DNA of 64,000 bases from Bicyclus anynana (taxonomy: Eukaryota > Arthropoda > Insecta > Lepidoptera > Nymphalidae): contig NC_069086.1 of the NCBI RefSeq assembly GCF_947172395.1, positions 3,876,501-3,940,500 on the forward strand, read 5' to 3'. The notes beneath the pieces were generated by a model that saw only the letters and a list, made by a program, of their open reading frames with translations, was not told the DNA's origin and searched no databases. Positions 44,306-56,173 of this stretch are shown here, piece after piece; the first letter of the stretch is position 1, and the number at the start of each line of letters is the position of its first letter. A program made the position numbers and the translations under genes.

Positions 44306-44785
44306 GGGAGTCAAACAAGGGATTTTGGGATTTACTCGAAACATGATTTCTTATGATATCCCGTTAAGAATATAAAAACCTTTAGTAGGTGAGATATTGC
44401 ACAGGCGTTAATTTTTCGTTAAAAGAGAAACACGACCAACTGACATCCTATATTTATTTTCCAATCCCATTCTGCGTTGGATGCTCAAACGGATTTATTT
44501 TAAACCTATAAAATAAAATCGTACTAAAATTGAACCGTGCGACACTGTCACATCCATCTGTATTTTTTTAAATAAAAAATTTAGAAAAGCGCTTGAAATG
44601 AAATAAAATTTAATTTGCTATGTTTTTTTTTGTTTTTGTTACTTTCGGCGTTTTATAAAATATGTATGTATTTTATAAAGGTTTTTTACTTAACTCAACT
44701 TCAACTGCCAAGAAGTATTTCTGTTCAAACATATGTTATGTTAGTATTTGTAGTAATGTTTATTTATTTATTTTATTCTCTACAA
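44306..44785. other. No gene seen
   Basis: AT-rich with T-runs near 44620-44640. Confidence 0.6.
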
Positions 44786-45096
44786 GATGACCCTTGACAA
44801 CAATCTCACCTGATGGTAAGTGATTGCATTCGAAGATGGAAGCGGGCTAACTTGTAAATCCACACCCCTTTCGCTTTCTACACGACCTCGTACCGGAACA
44901 CTAAATCGCTTGGCGATACGTCTTTGGCTAGGGTTTTGGTTAGGGTGTGGCTCGCTACTACTACTAGCCACGGCCGAAGCCTCGAATTAGCCAGACCTGG
45001 ACCAATTAAGAAAACCTCCACCGGTTTAGCCGGAGATCGAACCCGGAAACTCCGTCTTCTAAATCCACCGCGCACACCACTGCGCCACGGAGGCCG
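44786..45096 (-). mobile_element. SINE family B, full length
   Basis: Minus strand: head CGGCCTCCGTGGCGCAGTGG, B box GGTTCGATCTC, full body. The CTAGCC block is interrupted by an expanded GGGTTTTGGTTAGGGTGTGG-like stretch (44930-44965). Confidence 0.9.
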
Positions 45097-45136
45097 TTAA
45101 ACTCATTATGTTAATTATGTAGTTACGAGTATGTGT

Positions 45137-45203
45137 ATTAGTTTACTGATGTAGTTAATTATGTATACATAACATACATAATTAACTACATAAGTAAACT
45201 AAT
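45137..45203. repeat. 67-bp AT-rich palindrome
   Basis: ATTAGTTTACTGATGTAGTT pairs with AACTACATAAGTAAACTAAT with one bulge. ATTATGTATACATAA is at the centre. Confidence 0.82.
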
Positions 45204-45289
45204 GCTAGCTTTATTTTAGTGGTTTAAAACTTGACGAAACATTTAAGAAAATCTTTCGATTCTAGATATAACTGACAGTCCTCTTTATG

Positions 45290-45430
45290 ATTTGATGTCG
45301 TGTAGAAACCGAAAGAGATGTGGATTTTCCTCCTCTTCCTAACAAGTTAGCCCGCTTCCATCTTAGATTGCATCATCACTTACCATCAGATGAGATTGCA
45401 GTCAAGGACTAACTTATAAAGAATAAAAAA
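45290..45430 (+). mobile_element. SINE family B, 3' half
   Basis: GATGTCGTGTAGAAACCGAA to CATCACTTACCATCAGATGA, and an A-rich tail GAATAAAAAAAAACC. The head is absent. Confidence 0.88.
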
Positions 45431-46200
45431 AAACCAGCACCTAACCGCCTACGAACAACAGCCAGCCAAGTGCGGAAAAGGCATAGAAAAGAAGAAATTT
45501 TATAGAACAAGCGGATTGCCCATTTGATGCAACAGACCTATTTAGCACCGGAGTGTGGTTTGTCATTTACGGTCAAAGAGAAATTTAACTTTTTATAAAA
45601 ATTAAAAAATCACAAATTAGAGCATGAAAAATCAGGTTTTAATTAGAAAAAAGGGTAATATTTTTAAGTTTGAATTGAGCTTTGAAATACACGTTGAAGA
45701 TTATTATTAAAGAATTGTTCAATAGTAATAAAATTATTTTGGATAGTTTTTACTACATAAAAGCTCATAATATTTTTATACTAGGTACTAGAAACTTTCG
45801 AAAAATAATCTAAACCGTCTCAAATCGAGGGTACCCCCCATATGTTTCTTCTACAGGTGTAGTATTTTGTATACATATTATTATATTAATCAGATACAAA
45901 ATAAAAGAAACAATAAAATTATTATTCTAAAATGTGGGTAGTATTACAAATTAAATTACTTACCCATAACTGATTTTTTTAAAAGCTTGTCCAATGTTAA
46001 TCACTTATTTGGTTTAAATAAATATCACAACTATTTTGTCAGTAACGATTCACCTTTAAGTTAATTAAATCATTTAAATTAATATTTCATTAACACTGAT
46101 CGTGAAAATATATTTAAAACATACATTAACTAAAATTGTTGTCACAAACATTCACAACACAGACAATAACTATGTATTGATTGTTTTAAAAAAAAATATT
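45431..46200. other. No gene seen; AT-rich
   Basis: Unassigned. Confidence 0.6.
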
Positions 46201-46420
46201 TTCGAAATACGAAATACGCAAACCAAGTTCGCGGGCTCGTTGAGCTATCTGCGACTACAGCATTCGCAATCTCGCAGGAAACTGGCGGGAAAATCTCATA
46301 TGGGCGGGAATCCGACGGAATTCAGGAGGCGTGTAGCGGTCAATGAATCTCGTGAATTTTCGTCAGCATTTTCATTTGTTACCCTTTGTTTTTTTACATG
46401 ACCGGATAGGCGGGAGCAGC
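46201..46420. other. GC-rich patch, unassigned
   Basis: Covered on the plus strand by a 99-codon frame (46102-46401) with an R/S-rich second half, without a known domain. GGAGGCGTGTAGCGGTCAATG echoes the CpG-rich segment near 40740 in inverted orientation, which points to a repeat rather than a gene. Confidence 0.4.
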
Positions 46421-47129
46421 GTTTGATGTAACGCATCTCTATTTTTCTGCTCTTATTTTGTAAATAGCTATCTTGAAAAACACGAGTCACTTTTTAATAT
46501 ATCCTTTGTTGGTCTTGGAATGTTTTTGAAGTGAGATTAAATGCTTTACAAGTCCTTTTTTGAAGCAGATGAGATCTACGAACATCACAAAAGGAGAATG
46601 TTCTCAAATCGTGGGATTTTTAAATGCCCTTAGATTAATCGACGTCGCCTGTACTGAAATATTATTTTTTATTTAAAAGGATACAATCTTCAGACGTTCC
46701 CATGGTCATCACAACAGAATCTGATGATCGAATCACGATTGATCAATTATTATTGCCGAGGCTCCTCAGCAGTCTTGTCTTCTGAACCGGTAGTAAAAAT
46801 CTCTACAAACAGCCAAACTTGATGTTTCAAAAGTGCTTGTAAACTAAGCCTGCTTGAAGTAAACGATTTAGATATATGAACTATCCACACCGCTGATATA
46901 TATCGTCGACACGTAGTCATAATAAATTATTGAGCAAACTTATTCTATGGCGATAGTTACTGAACTTTTCTATTCGATTCTATTATGGAAACGGGATATG
47001 CGATCAGATATTACAGGTTAAATAATCTTAATATTGCTTACGAATGTTCAACATGATAATACGAGTAGCTTCAGCAGTAAAAGTAAAATAATTGTTAAAG
47101 AAAATTACAACTGAAAAAAAAATCTTATA
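46421..47129. other. No gene seen
   Basis: AGTGCTTGTAAACTAAGCCT at 46831 resembles 5716-5733 and 41851-41862 (GACGTTTCAAAAGTGCTTGT), so an old repeat may lie here. Confidence 0.4.
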
Positions 47130-47260
47130 AAAAAATTTAACCGACTTCAAAGATGTATAACTACGTGTTACAAGGCGGTGCTATGCCAAATAGGCTCTTA
47201 AAGTTTATTTTGTTTTTTTGGTACCGCCTTCAAACCGATCAATAGAAAGGACATAGGTAT
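47130..47260 (+). repeat. Repeat fragment with AACCGACTTC motif
   Basis: AAAAATTTAACCGACTTCAAA and AAGGCGGTGCTATGCCAA, then GGTACCGCCTTCAAACCGAT. The same words occur at 63800-63905. The GGCGGT...ACCGCC ends are inverted, like the pair at the window's right edge. Confidence 0.55.
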
Positions 47261-47767
47261 GTCATGTTTCGCTTTTTTGAGTTCATCTTTCGATTTTTTT
47301 TTTTTTCTGTTTTTAGTGTGCTAGGTCACACACATATTGATCGTAAGCGCCACAGCATGGGCATTTTCCCTTATTTCAGCTATTTATTGATGACCAGATA
47401 ATGAAGTTTCATTGAGACAATGAGGCATGGAGATATATTCATTTAATCTGAAATACGTAAATGCTGTTTCATGTTCAATTTGTAGCATGATTCCGCCGCC
47501 ATTAAAACCGTTTAAACTTCCATCTGCCGAAAATTGTTTAATTACTGAACGTTTTTAACTGTGTTTCGAGTACAAAAGATTTCAATTAAAACGGAAAATA
47601 ATTAAGCGACTCATTTGCAAGCGCGTTGAGTGGCGAAATTCCACTGTCAGTAGGCGAATGCTTACTTATGCGAATTCCACTTCTTTATAGATAACTAGTC
47701 AGTTATATTCGCTGCCTACGATCTGATACCTATGGAAAATATCATGGCCGATATGCCTTATTACCTA

Positions 47768-48075
47768 ATTGTTGTTATCAACCCATATTCGGCTCACTGC
47801 TGAGCTCGAGTCGCCAGAATGTGAGGGGTTGGGTCAATAGTCCACCACGGCCCTATGCGGATTGGCAGACTTCACACACGCAGAGAATTAAGAAAATTCT
47901 CTGGTATGCAGGTTTCCTCACTATGTTTTCCTTCACCGTTTAAGACACGTGGTATTAATTTCTTAAAATACACACAACTGAAAAGTTGGAGGTGCATGCC
48001 CTGGACCGGATTCGAACGCACACCCCCCGGAATCGGAGTCAGAGGTCATATCCACTGGGCTATCTCTGACTCCGA
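47768..48075 (-). mobile_element. SINE family A, near full length
   Basis: Minus strand with ACCCATATTCGGCTCACTGC tail side and B-box region GTTCGAATCCG. The A-box side reads GATAGCCCAGTGGATATGAC. A few bases of the GAGAGGAGACTCGAGC block are missing. Confidence 0.9.
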
Positions 48076-48632
48076 TTACCTAATTTATTGTATTGCGTTC
48101 ATTACTACTTGCACCTACTATTTATAGATAGACCAATCTAATAAAGACTCTTTCTAATATGTAATACTTCTACATCTTCCGCTACGATACTTCCGCATCG
48201 TCTGTGGAGAACTTTATAAAACAAATCGGGATATTTGAAAATACTTTCTAATTTCAAAATGTATTTCCAATCAATACGTGAATAGTTAATTTATCAAATC
48301 AATTTTTTAAGTTCTTAACACTTTAACAAGCGGAATCGGGTTTGTTGTTTAAAGTTAGTTGAAAATTTGCCAAAAACACGAAAAGGAATGAATTTTCAGC
48401 GGCCCTGAAAACTTACAGCTTTACACGTGTTACATTGCCAGTACGATTGGCGATTGATACGTTCTGTCTATGGTCATGACATTTATTTTGAACATTGTTA
48501 ATCAATCTTAAAATGCGCGCACGATACGTTTGCGCGTACAAAATCGGAGTTAATCAACAGATAGAGATAGACGACAAGCCAATCTCTATCTATCTCTTTG
48601 CGGGAAAAAGAGATCAGTTACGGGTAAAGTCA
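48076..48632. other. No gene seen; small hairpin at 48563-48597
   Basis: GATAGAGATAGACGACAAGCC followed by AATCTCTATCTATCTC forms a short stem. No coding support. Confidence 0.5.
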
Positions 48633-48782
48633 GCCATTGACGGTCAATTATTCTCACGTTTCTGCAGCGCAAACGGAGCGAACACGTTTCGTAAGTCGAG
48701 CCGTCATGCACGCAGTGATCAATACACGATCAGTTATAGTCGTGGGTGCTGCAGAAACGTGAGAATAACTGATCGTCAATGG
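48633..48782. mobile_element. MITE-like inverted repeat, 36-bp arms
   Basis: GCCATTGACGGTCAATTATT and CTCACGTTTCTGCAGC on the left pair with GCTGCAGAAACGTGAG and AATAACTGATCGTCAATGGC on the right, two mismatches. The ~78-bp interior is GC-richer and has no coding support. Confidence 0.78.
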
Positions 48783-49009
48783 CGTGCATTACGCTGGCAA
48801 CATAATTGCGCAGCTTATTTTATGTTAAACCGACTATTCTTATATTAAATTAAACCGACCGTTTTTAGACCATTTTATACAAATAACTTGAAACACGGCT
48901 GATTTTTATATTTTCGCAAATTTCATTTACTTCAGGGATTGAATCTTATAAATTCTTAAATCACATTAAATTTCGTATTTTTGTCATGATTGATGGACAG
49001 TTTTTTAAA

Positions 49010-49300
49010 TTTGTTACTCTAAAAATGGGGGTCTTTCCATACAAACTTTCAACCCTTATTTCGCCCCCTTCTGATTTTATTTTTCCTATAAAAAGGATCC
49101 TGTAACCTTCTCCATATTATGGTCTTATAAATAACATAAAAAAACACGGACAGACAGACAGACAAAAAATGGAAAAAATATATTTTTAGCTTCAGTATCG
49201 ATTATATAATTCCCGCCGACAAAAATTTTCAAAATATCTTCAATGTACAGAATGTACAGAATTTGATCTGTTACAATTTTATTATAAGTTCTAGATGGCG
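49010..49300 (+). repeat. Repeat fragment (family L)
   Basis: Shares its layout with 62110-62400: CTTCTGATTTTATTTTTCC, GGACAGACAGACAGAC, GCTTCAGTATCGATTATATA, TTTTCAAAATATCTTCAATG, GATCTGTTACAATTTTATTA. Diverged; class unknown. Confidence 0.55.
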
Positions 49301-49629
49301 CTAGCAGTCCGTTATGCCACGGTAACGTTTGGTATTACAAATGGTATAAGTAAAATCTCAAATTTCGAATTAATGTATAGAATTTGACCAGTTTTAATAT
49401 AATTATAATTACAGATATAGATAGATATAGAATAATCTGTGCCAATAAATATCATCTACCAGCTACTAGGTAGGTAAGCCGTCAAAGTTTATTTGGAACT
49501 TTACCAGGCACACTTGGCAAAACCTTTTCAATTTAAGTTATGACAAATTAGACGATTTGTTGGCCAACGCTACGAGTCCGTGATAGTATTACGAGTGCAT
49601 CTTTGTGGAGCCAGCCATTTTGGAAATAA

Positions 49630-49862
49630 ATTCATTATCATTGTCGGCCGATGGACGTCCACTGGACTGGACATAGGCCTCTTGCATGGATCTCCAAACA
49701 TAACGGTCTCGAGCCGCCAGCATCCAGCAGTTTCCTGCGACCCGCTTGATGTCCTCGGTCCACCTAGTGGGGGGGTCGACCAACACTGCGCTTTCCGGTG
49801 CGGGGTCGCCATTCCAGCACCTTGGAACCTCAACGTCCATCGGCTCTTTGAACTATGTGGCC
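49630..49862 (-). mobile_element. RTE-like LINE 3' fragment
   Basis: Minus frame PRCWNGDPAPESAVLVDPPT then LAARDRYVWRSMQEAYVQSS, with frame shifts. Tail TCATTATCATTGTCGGCCGA at the left. Confidence 0.87.
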
Positions 49863-49880
49863 TGCCCAAATAAATTAGTG

Positions 49881-50005
49881 ATATTAATTGATTATGAAAC
49901 ACGGCTAAAACTCACGTGATATAAGGTCAGAGTATGCGACTAGTTTTGAACCTATACGGGTACTCATCACGTGAGTTTTAGCCGTGCTTCATAATCAATT
50001 AATAT
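49881..50005. mobile_element. 125-bp MITE with ~38-bp TIRs
   Basis: ATATTAATTGATTATGAAAC through ACTCACGTGAT pairs with ATCACGTGAG through TTCATAATCAATTAATAT, one mismatch (AACACGG versus AGCACGG). The loop is ~46 bp. Confidence 0.85.
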
Positions 50006-50770
50006 GAATAACACTCACGATAGTTTAAATTCTAAATTACGAATTTGAATTTATGAAATAAATGAAACTTCTTGTGCCGTGGCAGAGACCAAGCATTTAA
50101 TTTATTTTATATCACATTTGCTTATAAAATATCTCTAACTTTACCAATTTCAGTATTGTAATGTATCTCATTACGCACATGTGCTGTAATGTCATTTAAA
50201 ACGTTAATCATCTGTCATGAGCGTATCTTATTGAGCCTATGACAAACTATCTAACATTTCATAGCCCTATATATCTCATTTGTTTGTCTTTTATGCATTA
50301 GATATTATATATATTTATGTACTATAAGTATTCCTTTTTGTGTTGTTGTAGATGGTAGCTAATAAAATAATCCAACTATTGTATCATAGATAAACTAATA
50401 AATTAATATAACCTGTCAACCTCCACTGTGTTCTCTCCAATCTACGCGACATTGGCAAAGTAAATTGTGCTGTCTTGGCATAACCAAATGCCATTAAATT
50501 AAAGAAGAAGAACTATCTAAAACAGTCAATCAATCACAAAATGCAATACACGCAAAAGCTTTTTACTAGTGTCCAAGTCTTAAATAACGTAAACGTATAA
50601 AATTGTATTGTTAAAAGTGATATTGCATTAAAATAATTAAAAAGACAAATAAACTCCTTAAGTTTGATTTCAACTCTCTTTGTCTTTGGGATCCGGACAA
50701 CTGTATTAAAACTTGTTCCACTGAGAGCTTTTCTGAACAATTGCAACGAGAAATTCTCTACTGAGTATTA
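50006..50770. other. No gene seen
   Basis: AT-rich. TATAACCTGTCAACCTCCACT is unremarkable. No motif. Confidence 0.55.
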
Positions 50771-50772
50771 AT

Positions 50773-51212
50773 TACAGTAAAAGCTCATTATTCGCGGGGG
50801 ATACGTTCTCTAACTGTTTCGCGAATACAGAAACCGTGAATGTGGAATGGTATTTTATATGGGATTCTATGGGATACGTTCTTGGATGACAAAATAAAAA
50901 ACAAATATATAAAGAAAAAACAATTAATTGAAGTTATCTTCAATTTTAGACAATGATTTGAAGAATTTTGAAATTTTTTAAAAGCTTGACATTTTTTAAA
51001 AGCTTCTATTCAGAGTGATTTTAAGCAGTGGCATTCTTTAACCTTCGCAGTTATTTTCCAAGTTAAAGTTTAAATTTGCAGATTTTACGTCAGTTTCGTC
51101 GGTCAGATTCGCGAATAACGAAACATTCAGCCGTGAATATAGGAATTGGGACGCAATTTTTTAATCCGCAAATAGTGAAAACGTGAATAAAGGAAGCGTA
51201 AAGGACAGATAC
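50773..51212. mobile_element. Possible pogo-like non-autonomous element
   Basis: The left end ACAGTAAAAGCTCATTATTC then GCGAATACAGAAACCGTGAA, and the right end CGAATAACGAAACATTC then AAAACGTGAATAAAGGAAGC, carry the repeated GCGAATA/GTGAATA words seen in pogo/Tigger-type derived repeats. Clear terminal inverted repeats are not visible, so the call is tentative. Confidence 0.38.
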
Positions 51213-51781
51213 ACTTAAGTAAATATCGCATTTAATAATTCTTTTTCCTATTTATCAGTTATTTTTTCAAGTAAAAAGCTTTTAATTTGACAATTTTACG
51301 AAATAAAACGATAAAAAGATGCCGAAATAACACGTTCTTCTTATAACCTCTTGGGCCAAATGATGTCACCAGAATCGTTACTGAAACGAGTCCTATTATT
51401 TTTCTTTTGACAAATTCTTCTGAATTTCCTTTATAAACAATCTTACAATATGGTAATGTAGACAAATCGAGATTTAACATTGCCTCCATTACAAGAGCAC
51501 TTATTTGTGCAGACATCAAAGAATGGCATTAAATATTCAAACATTCCGATACTTTGAATATCAAATAGACACTTCGATACTTTCCTGTTAGGGTTTTATT
51601 GCAAGAAATCGGATTAATTAGTATCTCATTTATTTAGACACACTTTTTTATTTTTTTAACAATGTTGAGATTCAAAAACAATATAAAAAAACACTATTTA
51701 CAAACTATAAAATACCGCTAGATTTAAATACTTAGACAGACTAGATTTGTAGTCCAGGATCTGCGGAAGATTTTTAAAGTT
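51213..51781. other. No gene seen
   Basis: A minus frame (51259-51519) has no domain. AT-rich. Confidence 0.55.
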
Positions 51782-52035
51782 AATTTTCTGTGAGTAGCTT
51801 CATCTTGGTGAGACGCTCTAATTTAACATTTACGAAAATTCTTGATTCTGGTAGCTAACTGGGTTACATATAGGCTGGTTTTTTTTTTTTACTTCTGCTT
51901 AATTAATAGTTATACAACTTATCAGCCACAATGTCCTACAAATAGCGTGGTACTTTATCTCGATCCAACGGTCAGAAATTTTTATTACCTGGTAACCCAG
52001 TTAGCTACCAGAATCAAGAATTTTCGTAAATATAA
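51782..52035. mobile_element. MITE family K, right arm shortened
   Basis: Left arm AATTTTCTGTGAGTAGCTTC, ATCTTGGTGAGACGCTC, TTTACGAAAATTCTTGATTC, TGGTAGCTAACTGGGTTAC. The inner ~39 bp return inverted at 51990-52032 (GTAACCCAGTTAGCTACCAG, AATCAAGAATTTTCGTAAA). The outer right arm is lost, but is preserved in the copy at 6575-6773. Confidence 0.82.
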
Positions 52036-52609
52036 AAGTGAATCCCACTATAGGTACACATAGGACTAGGACCCCTATAGATATATAAACAAAGGCGTAC
52101 GTACCTACAGGGAGATACATAATTAACCCAATGATAAAATGATAAAATCGCGGTTAACATAACCATAACAATTATGAGCGTAATTTAAAATTAAAAAAAA
52201 TAATAATAAGTAGGTACTGATAAGATGACAAAATCGCGGTTAAGCTAAAACGTGATTGTAAGTAGGTAAGTACGATCTGGATATAGGTTATCTGGCAAAA
52301 TTTGGTTACAAAAATTTCAATTGCGTTAAATTAAAATCTCCTACGAACATCGAGTGTCATGAACCTTCGCAAATGGGTGCAGTCTTATGATTAATTTCCA
52401 ACAATTTTAACTTTTTAAACTTGCTTTTACGACAACGTCTGTGAATAATAAAATTTCAACATGTTCTTTAAATTGATTTTCTTATTACTTAACTTAAAAG
52501 TTGAAATGATACGTCTATTCAAGTACCTAATTCTTAGAAACTTTTTAAATCTATGCAATTTAATTATTCGTTAAGTTATTTAAAGGTATGTAGTAATTTA
52601 CTAAGGGAT
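52036..52609. other. No gene seen
   Basis: Local direct repeat of GATAAAATGATAAAATCGCGG / GATGACAAAATCGCGGTTAA (52131 and 52225). Otherwise unassigned. Confidence 0.5.
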
Positions 52610-52802
52610 TTGTTATAGTGACGTCATGAAACGAGTCCATCATGGCCGATAGGCGTTTTGCTTCATATTGTCAAATAAATATTTAAAAATCAAAATTTTC
52701 CTGTAATCACGTCAAAAAAATATGATGTTTTTTTTCAATCTAGTAGAACGATAATAAACAATTAAGACCATTTGAGAAAAGTGTCAACTAGCCTATTAAA
52801 GT
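52610..52802 (+). repeat. Unclassified repeat J, copy 2
   Basis: GACGTCATGAAACGAGTCCA, CATGGCCGATAGGCG, GTGTCAACTAGCCTATTAAA. See 42830-43128. Confidence 0.65.
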
Positions 52803-52929
52803 TGATAGTAGGTAAACACAGACATTTTGAAGGATGTACCTATCTACCTATTACTTGCGAAGTTATTCTCTTAATGGTTACTTACCTCATCTTTTCAATT
52901 ATTAGGTACCTACCACTTTTTTATTATTT

Positions 52930-53063
52930 ACAAGTTAGCCCTCGACTACAATCTCTTATGGTAAGTGATGATGCAATCTTAGATGGAAGCAGGCTAACTT
53001 GTTAGGAGGAGGATGAAAATCCACCCCCCTTTAGGTTTCTACACGAAATCGCACCGGAACGCT
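52930..53063 (-). mobile_element. SINE family B, outer copy, left part
   Basis: Minus strand: GTTAGCCCTCGACTACAATC to ACACGAAATCGCACCGG + AACGCT. It is interrupted by the insertion of another family B SINE and resumes at 53358. Confidence 0.88.
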
Positions 53064-53357
53064 TGACGGCCTCCGTGGCGCTGTGGTATGCGCGGTGGAT
53101 ATACAAAACGGAGGTCCTGGGTTCGATCTCCGGCTGGGGCGTTTGAGATTTTATTATTAATTGGTCCAGGTCTGGCTGGTACAAAGACGTACCGCCAAGC
53201 AATTTAGCGTTCCGGTACGATGTCGTGTAGAAACCGAAAAGGGGTGTTGATTTTCATCCTCTTCCTAACAAGTTAGCCCGCTTCCATCTTACGACTGCAT
53301 CATCACTTACCATCAGGTGAGATTGTAGTCAAGGGCTAACTTGTAAAGAATATTAAA
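53064..53357 (+). mobile_element. SINE family B inserted in another SINE B
   Basis: Plus strand, full head (CGGCCTCCGTGGCGCTGTGG; B box GGTTCGATCTC), body and a short A-rich tail (GAATATTAAA). It is flanked by AACGCT at 53058-53063 and 53358-53363, a 6-bp target-site duplication. A deletion removes GGGAGGCTTCGGCCGTGGC-type sequence near 53180. Confidence 0.92.
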
Positions 53358-53490
53358 AACGCTAAATCGCTTGGCGGCACGCATTTGCCGGTAACTAGCC
53401 ATGGCTGAATCGTCCTAGAAAGACCTGGACCAATTAAAAAAACATCAATCGTCCCAGCCAGGGATCGCTCCGTCGCTCCCAGGACCTCTC
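53358..53490 (-). mobile_element. SINE family B, outer copy, right part
   Basis: AACGCTAAATCGCTTGGCGG on through TAACTAGCCATGGCTGAATC, AGACCTGGACCAATTAAA to CCAGCCAGGGATCGCT, ending near the B box; head lost. Confidence 0.87.
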
Positions 53491-54049
53491 CTCTCTCTCT
53501 TCTCGTCTTCGTCCTTCTATAAAAAATATTATTCATTGAACAATTAATCAATTAATTAAGAAGACAGGCGCAATGTAAATGTTTTGAATCCAGTACGCCG
53601 TGCACGCATCAACGCACAATATTAATCAATGGACGAACGCTGACGAATGTTTTTACACGGCACGACTCAGCGCCGACACGACATTCCATGCAGACTTTGA
53701 TTGATGGACTCCTTGCGAAATTTCGCTCGTGGAATTCCATTTAGATACCTACATACTTAGAAAAGATGCTGAAATTCTGAACACATTCTCATGGTTACAA
53801 GGAAAATAGTTTTCCAGTAGGGTTTTTGTTTGATAAATAGAAAAACTACTTAAGTGAAAATTTAAATACCTACTTATAAATCTATTCTTATTTACACAAA
53901 TTTCTTATGAGCGCCTGTGCCTAGGTGTAACACCTAGACAGAATATACAACATTTGGTAGTAGGTACTCGTAGTATCGTATTAGATACCTACGTACAAAT
54001 AAGAGATTCCTCATTAGTACGCTGTTTTGCGTCGTCGCATTGTACGTTG
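53491..54049. other. No gene seen
   Basis: A CT-rich run at 53488-53510 (TCCTCTCTCTCTTCTCG). A GC-richer stretch 53590-53700. No coding support. Confidence 0.5.
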
Positions 54050-54268
54050 TTCTGGCTGGTGGGAGGCTTCAGGCGTGGCTAGTTTCCACCCTACCGGCAA
54101 AAACGTACCGCCAAGCGATTTAGCGTTTCAGTACGATGTCGTGTAGAAATCGAAAGGAGTGTGGATTTGCATCCACCTCCTAACAATTTAGCCCGCTTCC
54201 ATTTTAGACTCATCATCATTTACCATCAGGTGAGATTGTAGTCAAAGGCTAACTAAAGAATTTTAAAA
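54050..54268 (+). mobile_element. SINE family B, 5'-truncated
   Basis: Starts TTCTGGCTGGTGGGAGGCTT. Body GTACCGCCAAGCGATTTAGC through CATCAGGTGAGATTGTAGTC. A-rich tail. No tRNA-like head. Confidence 0.9.
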
Positions 54269-55904
54269 AATATGGTGATCTCGAAAAACTATGCATGACT
54301 GTATTTATTTTCAATTCGTGAACAAATAAAGCAATACGTAAAACTTGTAAATAAATAAAAACGTCATGCTTACCTAGTGTGTTGCGAGGAAGCACGACGT
54401 GTCGCAGCGCAAGAGAACGACGCACGCAACGCACCCAGTCATTTTCAACAATGGATCGAAATAAGTGAACACTTTCCGTCGTTACACCGGAGTCTTAAAA
54501 TATATGAAATACGACGCAACGTAGCGCAACGCACTAATGGGGCAGAATCCTATGTTTCATGTGATTGTCCATAATCAAACGAATACTAATTAACCCTGCA
54601 CAATAATTGCTATCTAATTTCGTCAGGTGTTTAAAACATTTAACAGTAGTACCTAATAGCAGTCATTGTTGGTACGGGAAAATCGGTTTTTTTTAAAATA
54701 CAAGTGACACAGAAAATCAGTTTTTATCTGTGACAAATACCAGTAACACTAACACGCCAGTGAAAACGTTGGAGACTAAAATAGGTAAGACCTCGACCCT
54801 TAATGTCAGTTATAAAAAGCAAGTGAAAACCATGTGAAAACGCATTAGCTTACAGCTTAACTTAGCTTAGCTTGAACTTTTATTTGGCCTATTATGTCCC
54901 TAAACAAACAGTTGTACATAATGTATTCATAACCGTTGTGCTCTTTATGCTACGCTCTTTAGAGATGCACCGAATTAAGCCAGTGACCAAATAAGCTTAG
55001 TAAGCGGATAATGCAATAAACTTATTCTCTTAGTACTCACCTGCATAAACCTCATTAGCTACTTCACATAAATTTTGCCTATGTAACAGGGTTAGTAAAC
55101 TAAAAGTGAATAAACATTCACAGTCATTATTAACTAAGAATAATTGATTTGTTTTGCTATTGTCCACGAAATTCGAGTTCAAGCGGAAACGGCTCCACGG
55201 CTAATAGATTCTAAAGATTTTTCCAAGAGATACCAGCCTACCTACCAACGGCGAAGAGTCCGATTTAGACCGATTCCCGCCGGGTTACACTTAAAAAATC
55301 CATACTTAGGTACATATTCATCATTGTGATGAATAAATATGGATGTATGAGAAACCGGAGTTTGTATCAAGTGCGGTATGATCGTTTTCTTTGGGATGGC
55401 TTACCTTTGTCAAAATTTCATCCTACGCCACAGCTACCTGCACCTAATGACTTGGAAACTGAGATGTTAAGAGAGAAGAGAGTTTAACCATAAAGGAAAA
55501 TCCGATAGCCATCTCTGAATAGCTAAGAACCTTCTCTCTAAAATCAGCTTTCTAATCTCCTTTAAAACTAATTTCATATAACCACGATAATCTTAACGTT
55601 ATTTGCATCGAGGATGAAACTACATCGAATTTGGTTGCTACCAGTATAACTTATGTGTCCACAAAATCGTGCGTCATACATGACTAATTGTATTGTCATC
55701 CATCTAACTTTGATGCCTGTCCTAAAACTGCCACAGCAACAAGTTCCATCAATCATAGCTTTGTTGGAACATAGATGGTTGTAGGCAATCTTGACGCTTG
55801 TCTACCAAATGCAAAATGCTAAATTCCCATAGCGGTAGACAGAGACCGCGTCCTTCCTCTTGCTACGATCCTTGTTTCTTCCATTCTCATCAATCTTTTC
55901 ATTC
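54269..55904. other. No gene confidently seen
   Basis: A patch at 54380-54560 is rich in CGACGCAACG-type words (GACGCACGCAACGCACCC, CGACGCAACGTAGCGCAACG), which looks like a repeat relic. The frame 55144-55329 has no known domain. Confidence 0.45.
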
Positions 55905-55908
55905 AAGT

Positions 55909-56171
55909 TCATCGGTTTAGGATACTCTTGACCTGGCCTTTAATGAGAATATCCTGGATTGGGTTAAGAAATATACGCCTTGGTATTTCTCTTCTAATAT
56001 TTCCATTCTCCCTCGCCTTGTAAATGCCTTTTGTTAGTCTCTTAGAGGATGAATGAAACATCCTCTCTACATGCCCAAGCCATCTAAGCATAAGTTTCTC
56101 GACTTTGGTCACTAAATCTTACACTATTTCTTACTCTCAGTAATACTCTAGTCAACACTCCTTAACGCTCT
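55909..56171 (-). mobile_element. LINE RT C-terminus fragment, copy a
   Basis: Minus frame MTKVEKLMLRWLGHVERM then SSKRLTKGIYKARENGNIRR. The LRWLGHVERM-type ending follows the reverse transcriptase in several LINE clades. Positions 55967-56171 are repeated at 56390-56594. Left part unique to this copy. Confidence 0.72.
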
Positions 56172-56173
56172 TA

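Noticed and set aside
46102..46401. 99-codon plus-strand frame
   Set aside because: No domain; the first half is AT-rich and the second half overlaps a patch that resembles a repeat.
49580..49873. 97-codon plus-strand frame
   Set aside because: Antisense reading of the RTE-like LINE fragment on the minus strand.
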